Assembly (NCBI GenBank): GCA_002348605.1
Contig: DEBQ01000008.1
Coordinates: 1-25,581 of the forward strand
DNA: 25,581 bases
Reading direction: 5' to 3'
Origin: Candidatus Saccharibacteria bacterium UBA2952
Lineage (GTDB): Bacteria > Patescibacteriota > Saccharimonadia > Saccharimonadales > Saccharimonadaceae
Position 1 is the first letter of the stretch. Every line of letters starts with the position of its first letter. Both the position numbers and the translations under genes were made by a program. The notes beneath the pieces are model-generated. The model was not told the origin of the DNA. It worked only from the letters and a program-made list of their open reading frames with translations, and ran no database searches. This document shows, piece after piece, positions 1-7,235 of the stretch.

Positions 1-11
1 TATACCACAAA
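1..11 (-). promoter_or_regulatory. Possible extended -10 box of a minus-strand gene beyond the left edge
   Basis: Read on the minus strand, this edge gives TTTGTGGTATA, the start of a TGG-TATA(AT) extended -10 box cut off by the window. The same 11 bases occur at 20758-20768, where they form the promoter of the minus-strand gene at 20748. It lies just downstream of the terminator of the surface-protein gene, where a new minus-strand unit could begin. No good -35 box is visible. The call is inferred from the repeated motif. Confidence 0.3.
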
Positions 12-47
12 TAGGCTTATGCTTATTTTATGGTGGAATAACAGGGG

Positions 48-106
48 CAATAAAACGACACTAGCAGTAGTAGTCCGAGATGTCGGCATACTGCTACTGC
101 TAGTGT
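48..106 (-). terminator. Intrinsic terminator of the LPQTG surface-protein gene
   Basis: Arms 59-73 and 91-105 pair over 15 bp with one G-U pair, and 58/106 adds another pair. The loop holds a small CCGA/TCGG stem. On the minus strand the helix is followed by TCGTTTTATT, a T-rich tail. It lies about ten bases after the stop codon of the minus-strand gene, as expected for rho-independent termination. Confidence 0.85.
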
Positions 107-116
107 TCGTATCTGT

Positions 117-1205
117 TTAGCTAAGGCGGCGGCTAGTAACGTAGTACGCACCGGCACTAACGAGGCTCATCGCGCCGATAACCTGCAGGGCAAGGTCGGC
201 TGGTCCGGTCTGCGGTAGCTCTTCGGGGACTTCAGGAGTCTCAGGCGTTTCAGGTGTTGGCGGCTGCTCGGTTTTTGGTGGGACGTCGACTTCGGCCTTG
301 TCACACTTGTCGGGGCCACCAGGAATGGTCGGAGTGTCGACACAGACAGTGTTGATTAGCTTTCCGGCCATGTAAGCCGGAACTTTAGCAGTCAGTACGA
401 AGGTACGGGTTTCGCCCTTTAAGAGCTTCGGAATGGTATAGACGAAAGTGTTGTTTTCAATCTTACCGGTTGGAGGCGATACTGAGATTAGGGTGATAGC
501 ACGGTCGGGAGTATCAGTTACTCGCACGTTGTTCAGGTCGACGTCACCGGTGTTCTTAACGTCAATCCGGTAGGTAAATTCGACGTTCACGCCTACACGC
601 TTGTATTTGGCGTCATTACCGACGTACTTGACTACGTCGATGGCCGGAGTCTTAGGAGGAGTCGGTGGGGTAGGGGGCGTTTCGTTAGGAGTCACTTTAG
701 GGGTTGCTGTAACGGGGTTACCGCAGGGTTTCATGACAGCAAACAGGAATTTGCCGTTCTGGTTGAACTTCACGAGGGCAGTCTGTGAGTCGCCCATGGC
801 GCTGACAGAGACTTTTGAGGCGCTTGTACCAGGGATTGGGGTACCGCCCAGGTTGCGGGCGGCCATTCGTGCCTCTGTCGCAACAACTTTGCCGTCAACT
901 TTGACCGTACCGTTTTTGTACACCACGCCGGATTTGAATCCGCCATCGAGGTCGGCGGCCGATATGTTCATAGCAGAGAATACCTTGCGGATATCAGGCT
1001 GCTTGGTAGTGTAGCCGTTCGCTCCACTGCCGTTGTTGGTTTCGTATTCTGACCGTAGTTCGGCCGCGGTCATAGTGCCGCAGCGAATAACAGCGTATTG
1101 GTCGCAGTCCCGTGTAGTGTCGGTTGCTTTGGCAGGTAGTTGCACCACGCCAATGGTAGCAAGCGCAAGTAGTGCCGCGCCCAACCCTAGTAGTTTACCT
1201 TTCAT
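117..1205 (-). CDS. Secreted LPQTG (sortase-type) surface protein with DUF11 domain
   Basis: A 362-residue exported protein. Residues 1-27 form a Sec signal peptide (K2, K4, hydrophobic core, likely cleavage after AKA). Residues 34-165 form a compact N-terminal domain with Cys34, Cys42 and Cys161; I have the impression this kind of domain recurs in saccharibacterial secreted proteins, but I cannot verify that here. A Pro/Thr linker (about 166-187) leads to a DUF11-type immunoglobulin-like domain (about 186-308, typical phrase VKNTGDVDLNNV) containing Cys288 and Cys301. A second Pro/Thr/Glu spacer ends in LPQTG (330-334), a hydrophobic stretch and RR, which is a classical sortase sorting signal. 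The ATG is preceded by a clear AGGAGG Shine-Dalgarno, one of the few strong ones in the window. It stands alone with its own terminator. Its role is probably cell-surface contact or wall structure; the ligand is unknown. No sortase gene is in the window. Confidence 0.85.
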   Translation of the reverse strand: MKGKLLGLGAALLALATIGVVQLPAKATDTTRDCDQYAVIRCGTMTAAELRSEYETNNGSGANGYTTKQPDIRKVFSAMNISAADLDGGFKSGVVYKNGTVKVDGKVVATEARMAARNLGGTPIPGTSASKVSVSAMGDSQTALVKFNQNGKFLFAVMKPCGNPVTATPKVTPNETPPTPPTPPKTPAIDVVKYVGNDAKYKRVGVNVEFTYRIDVKNTGDVDLNNVRVTDTPDRAITLISVSPPTGKIENNTFVYTIPKLLKGETRTFVLTAKVPAYMAGKLINTVCVDTPTIPGGPDKCDKAEVDVPPKTEQPPTPETPETPEVPEELPQTGPADLALQVIGAMSLVSAGAYYVTSRRLS

Positions 1206-1387
1206 TACTCTACCTCCTCGCTAGGTTAGTAATTATTTGATGAATGTACCGCCCCACTCAATCGGTAAACGTTTCAATGTACTGTAGTCACCGTAGCATA
1301 TAAGAGGTGGAGCGTCAATGAACTACGCCACATTATGCTTTAAACACAAACGAAATGGGCGCCAGACATTTCATATCTGTTACACCC

Positions 1388-1416
1388 TTTTCAAACTCGC
1401 CAAAAATTGCTATGAT
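1388..1416 (+). promoter_or_regulatory. Promoter of the tRNA-Glu gene
   Basis: An extended -10 box TGC-TATGAT has its hexamer at 1411-1416, about 13 bases before the mature tRNA 5' end. A weak -35-like TTTTCA lies at 1388-1393 with a 17-bp spacer. The spacing predicts a short 5' leader removed by RNase P. Confidence 0.6.
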
Positions 1417-1429
1417 ACGGTGGTTGTCT

Positions 1430-1504
1430 GGTCCCGTCGTCTAACGGTTAGGACACCAGGTTTTCATCCTGGCAATCGGAGTTCGATTCTCCGCGGGATC
1501 ACCA
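1430..1504 (+). tRNA. tRNA-Glu (anticodon UUC)
   Basis: A full cloverleaf can be drawn. The acceptor GGTCCCG pairs with CGGGATC. The D-arm region includes CTAACGGTTAGGAC. The anticodon stem CCAGG/CCTGG encloses loop TTTTCAT, giving anticodon TTC. The T-arm is CGGAG-TTCGATT-CTCCG. The discriminator base is A and the 3' CCA is encoded. It has its own promoter and terminator. A tRNA-Glu(UUC) is a standard target of the 2-thiouridylase MnmA, which is also encoded in this window. Confidence 0.97.
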
Positions 1505-1542
1505 AGAAAATACGCTCACCATCTGGTGGGCGTATTTTCTTT
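1504..1542 (+). terminator. Intrinsic terminator after tRNA-Glu
   Basis: The arm AAGAAAATACGC (1504-1515) pairs perfectly with GCGTATTTTCTT (1530-1541), and an inner stem CACCA-TC-TGGTG continues it to about 18 bp. The T-rich 3' side and A-rich 5' side make it a terminator potentially active in both directions. The 5' arm begins at the encoded CCA end of the tRNA. Confidence 0.85.
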
Positions 1543-1544
1543 GT

Positions 1545-1618
1545 CGTTCACGTAGTGAACGGAATTCCGAAGGAATTCGATAACAAGAAGCAGGGCAGAA
1601 ATGTTCGCATTTCCGAAC
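1545..1618. repeat. Three consecutive small hairpins
   Basis: Three short inverted repeats follow the tRNA terminator. They are CGTTCAC-GTA-GTGAACG (1545-1561), GAATTCC-GAA-GGAATTC (1562-1578) and GTTCG-6nt-CGAAC (1603-1618). The first two are back to back, each with a 7-bp stem and a 3-base loop. No T-tract follows, so they are not obvious terminators. They could be a short palindromic repeat element, RNA-processing signals or the remnant of one. I see no gene here. Confidence 0.5.
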
Positions 1619-1659
1619 GCGACGAAGATATACCTTAGTATTCTCCGCCCATTCACCTA

Positions 1660-1665
1660 TAAAAT
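1660..1665 (+). promoter_or_regulatory. -10 box at the GH5 gene start (leaderless type)
   Basis: TAAAAT (overlapping TATAAA at 1658-1663) sits six bases before ATG 1672, and there is no Shine-Dalgarno. Transcription would start at or next to the start codon. The -35 region is poor. Confidence 0.45.
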
Positions 1666-1671
1666 AGATAC

Positions 1672-2661
1672 ATGCACACCCTAAAAGGCGTAAACCTCGG
1701 CGGCTGGCTGGTCATTGAAAAATGGATGACCCCGTCGCTATTCTCCGGAACGACAGCCCGGAACGAGTTTGAACTTGGCAAAACTACGGAGGGTAGGGAA
1801 CAGATTGCCCTTCATCACCGTACATTCATTACCGAGCAGGATTTGAAATGGTTGAAAGAGCAGGGAATAGAGATACTGCGCGTACCAGTTGGTCACTGGA
1901 TATTTGGCGACCACAAACACTACGTGGGGGCGATAGAACGGCTTGACTGGTTAATGGACACTTCCCTTTCACTTGGCCTTCTAGTGTTGCTGGATTTACA
2001 TGCCGCGCCCAACGCGCAGAACCGAGCAGCCCATAGCGGCAGCGGTAACGTGGTCTACGATACACATTCAACCAAATGGTTAAATAACACATCCGCACAA
2101 AACAAGACGATAGAACTACTGACGAGGATTGCTAAAAGGTACCATCACCTCCCCCACTTCTGGGGCTTGGAACTGCTGAACGAGCCTTCTGTCGATTTGT
2201 TTGGCCTTAAACTGGCTTGGTTTTACCGACGGGCGTACAAAGCAGTTACGCGTGTTGCTCGTCCAGGCTTGCATATCGTATTTTCGGACGGCTACGCGCC
2301 ACTCCGCTTAACGAATTGTTTGTGGTTGTCTAAAAAACGTGACTTTCCGGTGGTTATGGACACGCATGTCTACCAGGTGTTCGGCGAGTACAATAAACAC
2401 CTCAGCTTCGAGGCGCATATTGCCAAACTTCGCTGGGTCAGACGCCTGCTTTGGTTTTTACGGCTTCAACAGCCAGTAATAGTCGGCGAATGGAGCGCTA
2501 TGCTGCCACAAAAAACAACTAATAAGCAGACAAAAGCCTATGTTAATGAGCAGGTAAGGGCGTTTTCGGGATGCCTGGCACATTTTTATTGGAACTACAA
2601 AACCGAACAGGAAGGGCGCTGGAACTACCGCCACATGACAGAGAAGGAACTGATACAATAA
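1672..2661 (+). CDS. Glycoside hydrolase family 5, exo-beta-1,3-glucanase-like
   Basis: A 329-residue TIM-barrel hydrolase. The opening GVNLGGWLVIEKWMTPSLF (6-24) and the later MDTHVYQVF (229-237) strongly recall fungal-type exo-1,3-beta-glucanases (GH5 subfamily 9). The predicted acid/base is Glu171 in LLNEP and the predicted nucleophile is Glu273 in VGEWS; His232 lies in the conserved active-site strand. Arg70 in the LRVPVGHW strand is also typical. There is no signal peptide or membrane segment, so the enzyme appears cytoplasmic. That is unusual for this family and suggests work on imported or internal beta-glucosides or glucans. The ATG has no Shine-Dalgarno but has a -10 box six bases upstream. 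The family call is strong; the subfamily and substrate are inferred. Confidence 0.8.
   Translation: MHTLKGVNLGGWLVIEKWMTPSLFSGTTARNEFELGKTTEGREQIALHHRTFITEQDLKWLKEQGIEILRVPVGHWIFGDHKHYVGAIERLDWLMDTSLSLGLLVLLDLHAAPNAQNRAAHSGSGNVVYDTHSTKWLNNTSAQNKTIELLTRIAKRYHHLPHFWGLELLNEPSVDLFGLKLAWFYRRAYKAVTRVARPGLHIVFSDGYAPLRLTNCLWLSKKRDFPVVMDTHVYQVFGEYNKHLSFEAHIAKLRWVRRLLWFLRLQQPVIVGEWSAMLPQKTTNKQTKAYVNEQVRAFSGCLAHFYWNYKTEQEGRWNYRHMTEKELIQ
2651..2659 (+). promoter_or_regulatory. Extended -10 promoter of pyk, overlapping the GH5 stop
   Basis: TGA-TACAAT (hexamer 2654-2659) lies seven bases before ATG 2667. The last T of the box is the first base of the GH5 TAA stop. No -35 box and no Shine-Dalgarno are seen, so a leaderless or near-leaderless pyk mRNA is predicted. 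The site decides the pyk start. Confidence 0.65.
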
Positions 2662-2666
2662 AACTA

Positions 2667-4085
2667 ATGAGTACTATCTTTAAACGCACAAAAATATTAG
2701 CAACTGTCGGCCCGTCGAGCGGAACATTGGAACAAATTGAAGCCATGATCGCTGGCGGCGCCAATGGCTTTCGCATGAACTTCAGCCATGCAACGTTCGA
2801 TTCGGCCGCGGCCGCAATCGATACTATTCGTACGGCTAGCCGTAACGTCGGTAAGCCCGTTGCGGTACTGCAAGATTTGCAGGGGCCAAAGATACGACTG
2901 GGCATGTTGCACCAAAACGTTGATGTGTCTGCCGGCGATGAATTAATACTTGACCACGCGGTTGAACATGACGGTGGACATACGCTTCCGGTGCAATATA
3001 ACCTTGCGGCCAAGGTGCAGCCCAACCAACCACTCTATTTGTTTGACGGCAAAGTGAAAACGACGATTCTTGAAATCGTGAGCGACACGGCTATAAAAGT
3101 GCGGGTTGAAAACGACGGTGTGCTGATGAGCAAGAAGGGCATTAACCTGCCAGATACGGATTTTGGTGGCGACATTATTACCGAAAAAGACATTGCCGAT
3201 ATTCGCTGGGGCGCCGATAAAGATATTGACTACGTAAGTTTAAGTTTCGTACAGTCAGCCGACGATATACGCAAGCTGCGGTCGATGCTTAGGGAACTTG
3301 GGTCGTCTGCCCGGGTTATCGCCAAGATTGAAACCAAAGCCGCGATAGACAACGGTACGCTTGAAGAGATCGTACGTATTAGCGATGGCGTCATGGTCGC
3401 CCGCGGCGACCTTGCGGTCGAAGTCGGACCGGAAGTTGTGCCGATTGCCCAGCGGCGTATCATTGCACTTTGTCGGAAGTACGGCAAGTTAAGCATTGTC
3501 GCGACCCAAATGATGGCCAGTATGGTTGACAACCCAGAGCCAACACGTGCCGAAGTGAGCGATGTGGCGACCGCCGTGGTGCTTGGTGCCGACACGGTGA
3601 TGTTAAGCGACGAAACCGCCATGGGTAAGTACCCGCTGGAAACCGTCGCTGCCATGAAGCGAGTCATTCTGTATACCCAGGATAATGCTCCGCCAGCACC
3701 AATTAGCGAAGTGCTAGGCGATGAAAACACCCAGCGGTCGGCTATCGGCTCAGCGGCAGTCAAATTGGCCGAAGAACTGAAGGCGGAAGCGATCGTCGCC
3801 GAAACCAAGTCCGGCGCGACGGCTCGTGACATCGCCGCGTTCCGCCCTAACCTGCCTATCGTCAGTGTCACGTCCGATCAGCGGGCAGCCCAACAGCTTG
3901 CCCTCATTTACGCAAACAAAAGTTTCGTGCGCCCAGACGGCGAAACGGCAGGGCTGGAATTGGCGCGTGAGCTACAGCGACAGAATTTCTTTGATACCGA
4001 AAAGGCTACGGTCGTCATTGTGAGTGGCCGTCAGCCTGGGGTTGTCGGCGCTACCGATACCATCCGCGTGCGCGTGCTAGAATAA
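2667..4085 (+). CDS. pyk: Pyruvate kinase
   Basis: Converts phosphoenolpyruvate and ADP to pyruvate and ATP, the last step of glycolysis, in the cytoplasm. From the chosen ATG it is 472 residues, close to E. coli PykF. Visible motifs are the N-terminal RTKILATVGPSS, the NFSH motif, LQDLQGPKIRLG, the barrel segment VIAKIETKAAIDN, the Mg/substrate segment VMVARGDLAVEVG and ATQMMASM. The reading frame stays open upstream to an ATG at 2571, but that would overlap the GH5 gene by about 90 bases and add a non-homologous tail. ATG 2667, with its upstream extended -10 box, fits the family start. It is the first of three consecutive glycolytic genes. Confidence 0.95.
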   Translation: MSTIFKRTKILATVGPSSGTLEQIEAMIAGGANGFRMNFSHATFDSAAAAIDTIRTASRNVGKPVAVLQDLQGPKIRLGMLHQNVDVSAGDELILDHAVEHDGGHTLPVQYNLAAKVQPNQPLYLFDGKVKTTILEIVSDTAIKVRVENDGVLMSKKGINLPDTDFGGDIITEKDIADIRWGADKDIDYVSLSFVQSADDIRKLRSMLRELGSSARVIAKIETKAAIDNGTLEEIVRISDGVMVARGDLAVEVGPEVVPIAQRRIIALCRKYGKLSIVATQMMASMVDNPEPTRAEVSDVATAVVLGADTVMLSDETAMGKYPLETVAAMKRVILYTQDNAPPAPISEVLGDENTQRSAIGSAAVKLAEELKAEAIVAETKSGATARDIAAFRPNLPIVSVTSDQRAAQQLALIYANKSFVRPDGETAGLELARELQRQNFFDTEKATVVIVSGRQPGVVGATDTIRVRVLE

Positions 4086-4101
4086 GCTTAAAGAGTAAAA
4101 G

Positions 4102-5328
4102 GTGGGCATGCGATTCTTCAAAAAAACTGTTTCTGATGTTCCGCTCGAAGGCACAACGGTATTGCTTCGGGCGGACTACAACGTGCCACTAAAAAGCGAC
4201 GGCACGATTGCCGATGATTTTCGGATTCGCGCCAGCTTACCTACCGTTACACGACTACTCAAAGATGGCTGTAAGGTGGTCATTATCTCTCATTTGGGGC
4301 GGCCCGAAGGTCGCGACCCAAAGCTGAGTCTCGAGCTGGCAGCGCTTCGTCTGGCACAGCTGCTTGGCGAACCAGTCCGATTTGTCGACCAGACGGTCGG
4401 CAACAAAGTTCGTATGGCCATAAAACGGGCACCGAAACGTGGCGTTATCGTGCTGGAAAACCTGCGTTTTCACCCCGAAGAAGAGGCTAATGACGAAGAT
4501 TTCGCGCACAGGCTGGCGCGTGACAGCGGCGCACGCTACTTCGTACAGGATGGGTTTGGTGTGGTGCACCGTGACCACGCCTCGACCGCAGCAATCACGC
4601 TTTTTCTTCCTTCAGTGGCAGGGTTATTACTTGAAAAGGAATATATGTCGATTACCGGTGCCATGAGTGACCCCAAGCGGCCGCTTGTGGCGGTTATGGG
4701 CGGCGCCAAGGTAAGCGACAAGATCGGGGTAATCGAACAACTGGTCGACAAGGCCGACACTATACTCATCGGGGGCGCCATGGCGAATACGTTCATGGCG
4801 GATAGTGGCGTGAATGTCGGTGCCAGCAAATACGAGAATGACCAAGGTACGGTTATTAAAAAAATACTCGACGCCGTCCGCCAGAAAGTCGGCGATGCCA
4901 AAGCGGACGAATTCCTACGACTTCCGACCGATGTTACGGTCGCTACGCGGATCGAGCGGCCGGTCGACGTGCGACATATTGCAACGGGCGAGGTCGCAGA
5001 AGGCGACATCATATTGGACATCGGCCCTCGTACCGCTGAAAGCTACGTCAAATCAATCAGGCGGGCTGGCACGGTAATTTGGAACGGTACTATGGGGTAC
5101 GCTGAGCTCGCCGTATTTGCTAAAGGCTCGGCCGCGGTTGCTGAAGCCTTGGCTGAACACCCGGATATAACGTCGGTCATTGGCGGCGGTGACACAGCAG
5201 ACTTCGCCCTTCATTGGGATAAGAAAAAGGGGGGGAGTTTCAGCCACGTTTCAACCGGCGGCGGGGCAAGTTTAGAGCTGATGGCGGGGAAGAAATTACC
5301 TGGCATTGAGTACCTTCTGGACGCTTAA
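4102..5328 (+). CDS. pgk: Phosphoglycerate kinase
   Basis: Transfers phosphate from 1,3-bisphosphoglycerate to ADP in the cytoplasm. A 408-residue protein with both lobes. N-lobe: LLRADYNVPL, VVIISHLGRPEG and VLENLRFHPEEEAND. C-lobe: GGAKVSDKIGVIEQLVDKAD, ILIGGAMANTF and the nucleotide motif VIGGGDTADF. The start is ambiguous: GTG 4102 gives MGMRFF, whereas ATG 4108 gives MRFFKK, which fits the usual family start at least as well. The purine-rich AAGAG/AAAAGG upstream could serve as a weak ribosome site. It follows pyk by 16 bases and is probably co-transcribed with it. Confidence 0.95.
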   Translation: MGMRFFKKTVSDVPLEGTTVLLRADYNVPLKSDGTIADDFRIRASLPTVTRLLKDGCKVVIISHLGRPEGRDPKLSLELAALRLAQLLGEPVRFVDQTVGNKVRMAIKRAPKRGVIVLENLRFHPEEEANDEDFAHRLARDSGARYFVQDGFGVVHRDHASTAAITLFLPSVAGLLLEKEYMSITGAMSDPKRPLVAVMGGAKVSDKIGVIEQLVDKADTILIGGAMANTFMADSGVNVGASKYENDQGTVIKKILDAVRQKVGDAKADEFLRLPTDVTVATRIERPVDVRHIATGEVAEGDIILDIGPRTAESYVKSIRRAGTVIWNGTMGYAELAVFAKGSAAVAEALAEHPDITSVIGGGDTADFALHWDKKKGGSFSHVSTGGGASLELMAGKKLPGIEYLLDA

Positions 5329-5370
5329 AGGAAACTTCTGTACACTAAGAGCAAATATAAGCGTAAGCGT
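5321..5370. repeat. Inverted and tandem repeat between pgk and tpiA
   Basis: ACGCTTA (5321-5327, including the pgk stop) can pair with TAAGCGT at 5358-5364 or with its tandem copy at 5364-5370. The spacer is 30 or 36 bases. It could be an intercistronic hairpin with two registers; no T-tract follows. Confidence 0.35.
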
Positions 5371-5381
5371 AAATTACTAGG

Positions 5382-6158
5382 GTGAGCAATAAAAAACTGA
5401 TCGTTGGCAACTGGAAAATGAACCTCACGGTGCATGAGTCCAGTCTGTATTTGCATAAGCTCGGCCAAAAACTAAAGCCACACCGTAATGTTGAAATCGT
5501 ATTGGCACCTAACCTACTCGCACTGCAGTCTCTTAGCGTTCAGGTTGAACGCAAACTGTTCAAGCTGGCGGCACAGAATCTGTATTGGAAGGACGAAGGC
5601 GCGTTTACCGGCGAAGTGTCCGCCCACCAGCTGCGAGGAATTGCTAGCTACGCGATTATCGGTCATTCAGAACGACGCCACATATTTGGCGAACACGACA
5701 AAGATGTCCGTAATAAGGTCCAGGCTGCAGTCAGGAACAGTATTACGCCTATCCTGTGTGTGGGCGAAACGGCCCACGAACGCGCTGCCAAAGAGACCAG
5801 CGGCGTGTTACACGACCAAATTGTCGGAGGGCTAGCAAACCTGACGGCCGAAGAAGTTGCCGGCATGGTTATCGCCTACGAGCCAGTTTGGGCGATTGGA
5901 ACGGGCGACAACGCCCTCCCTGCAGACGTTGAACAAGCCGTGCACGTGATACGCCGTCAAATTGAACATTTGTACGGCCGTGATGCAGCGCACAATGTGC
6001 GAGTCATTTATGGCGGTAGCGTATCGTCGCAGAATGCCGCCAGTTACCTGAATACCGTCGGAGTGGATGGGCTATTGCCAGGCGGCTCCAGCTTGAAGCT
6101 GGACGAGTTCAAAGCAATCGTTGATGCGGCCTTTGAAGCCGGAAAGAAACAGTCATGA
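5382..6158 (+). CDS. tpiA: Triosephosphate isomerase
   Basis: Interconverts dihydroxyacetone phosphate and glyceraldehyde 3-phosphate in the cytoplasm. A complete 258-residue protein. Catalytic residues are all visible: Asn10 and Lys12 in VGNWKMN, His95 in IIGHSERR, and Glu167 in YEPVWAIGTG (the flexible loop-6 motif). The phosphate-binding YGGSVSSQN is near the C-terminus. The start is GTG 5382, supported by the family N-terminus. A weak -10-like TAAATT (5370-5375) lies six bases upstream, so it may have its own leaderless promoter as well as read-through from pgk. Its stop overlaps the next gene (ATGA). Confidence 0.96.
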   Translation: MSNKKLIVGNWKMNLTVHESSLYLHKLGQKLKPHRNVEIVLAPNLLALQSLSVQVERKLFKLAAQNLYWKDEGAFTGEVSAHQLRGIASYAIIGHSERRHIFGEHDKDVRNKVQAAVRNSITPILCVGETAHERAAKETSGVLHDQIVGGLANLTAEEVAGMVIAYEPVWAIGTGDNALPADVEQAVHVIRRQIEHLYGRDAAHNVRVIYGGSVSSQNAASYLNTVGVDGLLPGGSSLKLDEFKAIVDAAFEAGKKQS

Positions 6159-7210
6159 AAGATATCGATTTTGATGAACTCGACAAAGCAGTGAACTCGC
6201 TCATGGCGACCGCACCGGCAGATCCACCGAAGGGTAGTGATGACGTGAAGCCAGAAACGACACTCGATATATCTTCAACATCAACCCCTGCCGTCACGAC
6301 ACAACCAGCAGCGCCGGCCGCAGCGACAACGACCATAGAAACAGTAGCCGTGACAACAAGTGCGGCACCGACACCTACTACGCCCACTGCTCCTGTTACG
6401 CCCGCTGTTAAGCGAACTGGTGGTCGTTTTATGGACATGGTTCACGCTTCATCAGACATGAAACCACGTCAGACGGTGGCACTACCATCCCGCGAGGGAC
6501 TATCAGTACAACCTCGCCCTGGCACTGAAACGCCCACTGCACCCGCAGCCCAAACTCCTTCAGAGGCGTCTGCACCTGTACTTGATGTCATGCCTGACCC
6601 ACTTGAACTAGACGCCACGCCTAAAGTGCCCGACTTGCCTGAACCAGCACCAACCACAGAACCTACTAGTCCATCACCAGCTGTAGTGTCGGATTCGCCG
6701 TTCATTGCTGATGCCAAGGTTGAAAAACGCCCGTTGAACCCTGAAGCAACAGCTCCCGAACCATCGTTCGATGCCCAAATGGCGGACGAACTGACCGCAG
6801 ATGAACCTAGCGAATCTTCCAATGCAGAAAACAAAGATTCCTCGGCTGATGAGCCACCGGTAACTCCACAAGTTCCGGAACTAAGTAGTGACCTGGTCGC
6901 GATTGAATCGAAAGAGAAAGTTGAAGAACCGGTCGCCACGCAGACGGTCGACACGAAAGACGCCGCTAAGGACGTCGACGAACCGGCAGTCCCGCTTGGA
7001 GCGACATCAATCGCTAAGCAGTACAAGACACATCCATCAACCGGCGACCAAAGCCACGCGGCTATTTACGACGCTTCGCAGTACCCGGAACCAGTTACTC
7101 ACCCGGCCAAGAAAAAATCCGGTTGGCTTTGGGTGCTTTGGGTCATTCTGCTTCTTGGTGTCGGGGCTGGCGCAGCAGTGCTTCTTTACTCGATGGGTAT
7201 TATCCCGTAA
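6155..7210 (+). CDS. Acidic Pro/Thr/Ala-rich protein with C-terminal membrane anchor
   Basis: I do not recognise a family. The 351-residue product has a short N-terminal acidic motif (KDIDFDELDKAVNSLM), then about 300 residues rich in Pro, Thr, Ala, Ser and acidic residues, which should be disordered. Near the end a KKK cluster precedes one hydrophobic segment (about 324-347, GWLWVLWVILLLG onward) and a four-residue tail. With no signal peptide and the anchor at the very end, the bulk is probably cytoplasmic (tail-anchored). It starts inside the tpiA stop codon (ATGA overlap), so its translation is likely coupled to tpiA. It could be a scaffold that brings partners to the membrane, but nothing proves that. 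Confidence 0.75.
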   Translation: MKDIDFDELDKAVNSLMATAPADPPKGSDDVKPETTLDISSTSTPAVTTQPAAPAAATTTIETVAVTTSAAPTPTTPTAPVTPAVKRTGGRFMDMVHASSDMKPRQTVALPSREGLSVQPRPGTETPTAPAAQTPSEASAPVLDVMPDPLELDATPKVPDLPEPAPTTEPTSPSPAVVSDSPFIADAKVEKRPLNPEATAPEPSFDAQMADELTADEPSESSNAENKDSSADEPPVTPQVPELSSDLVAIESKEKVEEPVATQTVDTKDAAKDVDEPAVPLGATSIAKQYKTHPSTGDQSHAAIYDASQYPEPVTHPAKKKSGWLWVLWVILLLGVGAGAAVLLYSMGIIP

Positions 7211-7220
7211 GCATCTTCGT

Positions 7221-7226
7221 TATACT
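7221..7226 (+). promoter_or_regulatory. -10 box upstream of the helicase gene
   Basis: TATACT lies nine bases before GTG 7236. There is no Shine-Dalgarno and no good -35 box. It predicts a leader of only a few bases. Confidence 0.5.
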
Positions 7227-7235
7227 TATTAGTAA

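Noticed and set aside
1318..1638. 106-codon plus-strand open frame with a GAGGTGG upstream
   Set aside because: It runs through the whole tRNA-Glu gene and its terminator hairpin, and the protein has no sensible pattern. The tRNA evidence is far stronger.
2571..2666. Longer pyruvate kinase start at ATG 2571
   Set aside because: It would overlap the GH5 gene by about 90 bases and add 32 residues not seen in the family. ATG 2667 follows an extended -10 box and gives the normal N-terminus.
6109..7026. Two minus-strand open frames opposite the Pro/Thr-rich gene (109 and 185 codons)
   Set aside because: They are shadow translations of a repetitive Ala/Pro/Thr-coding sequence, giving Val/Gly/Ser-rich nonsense without a start signal.
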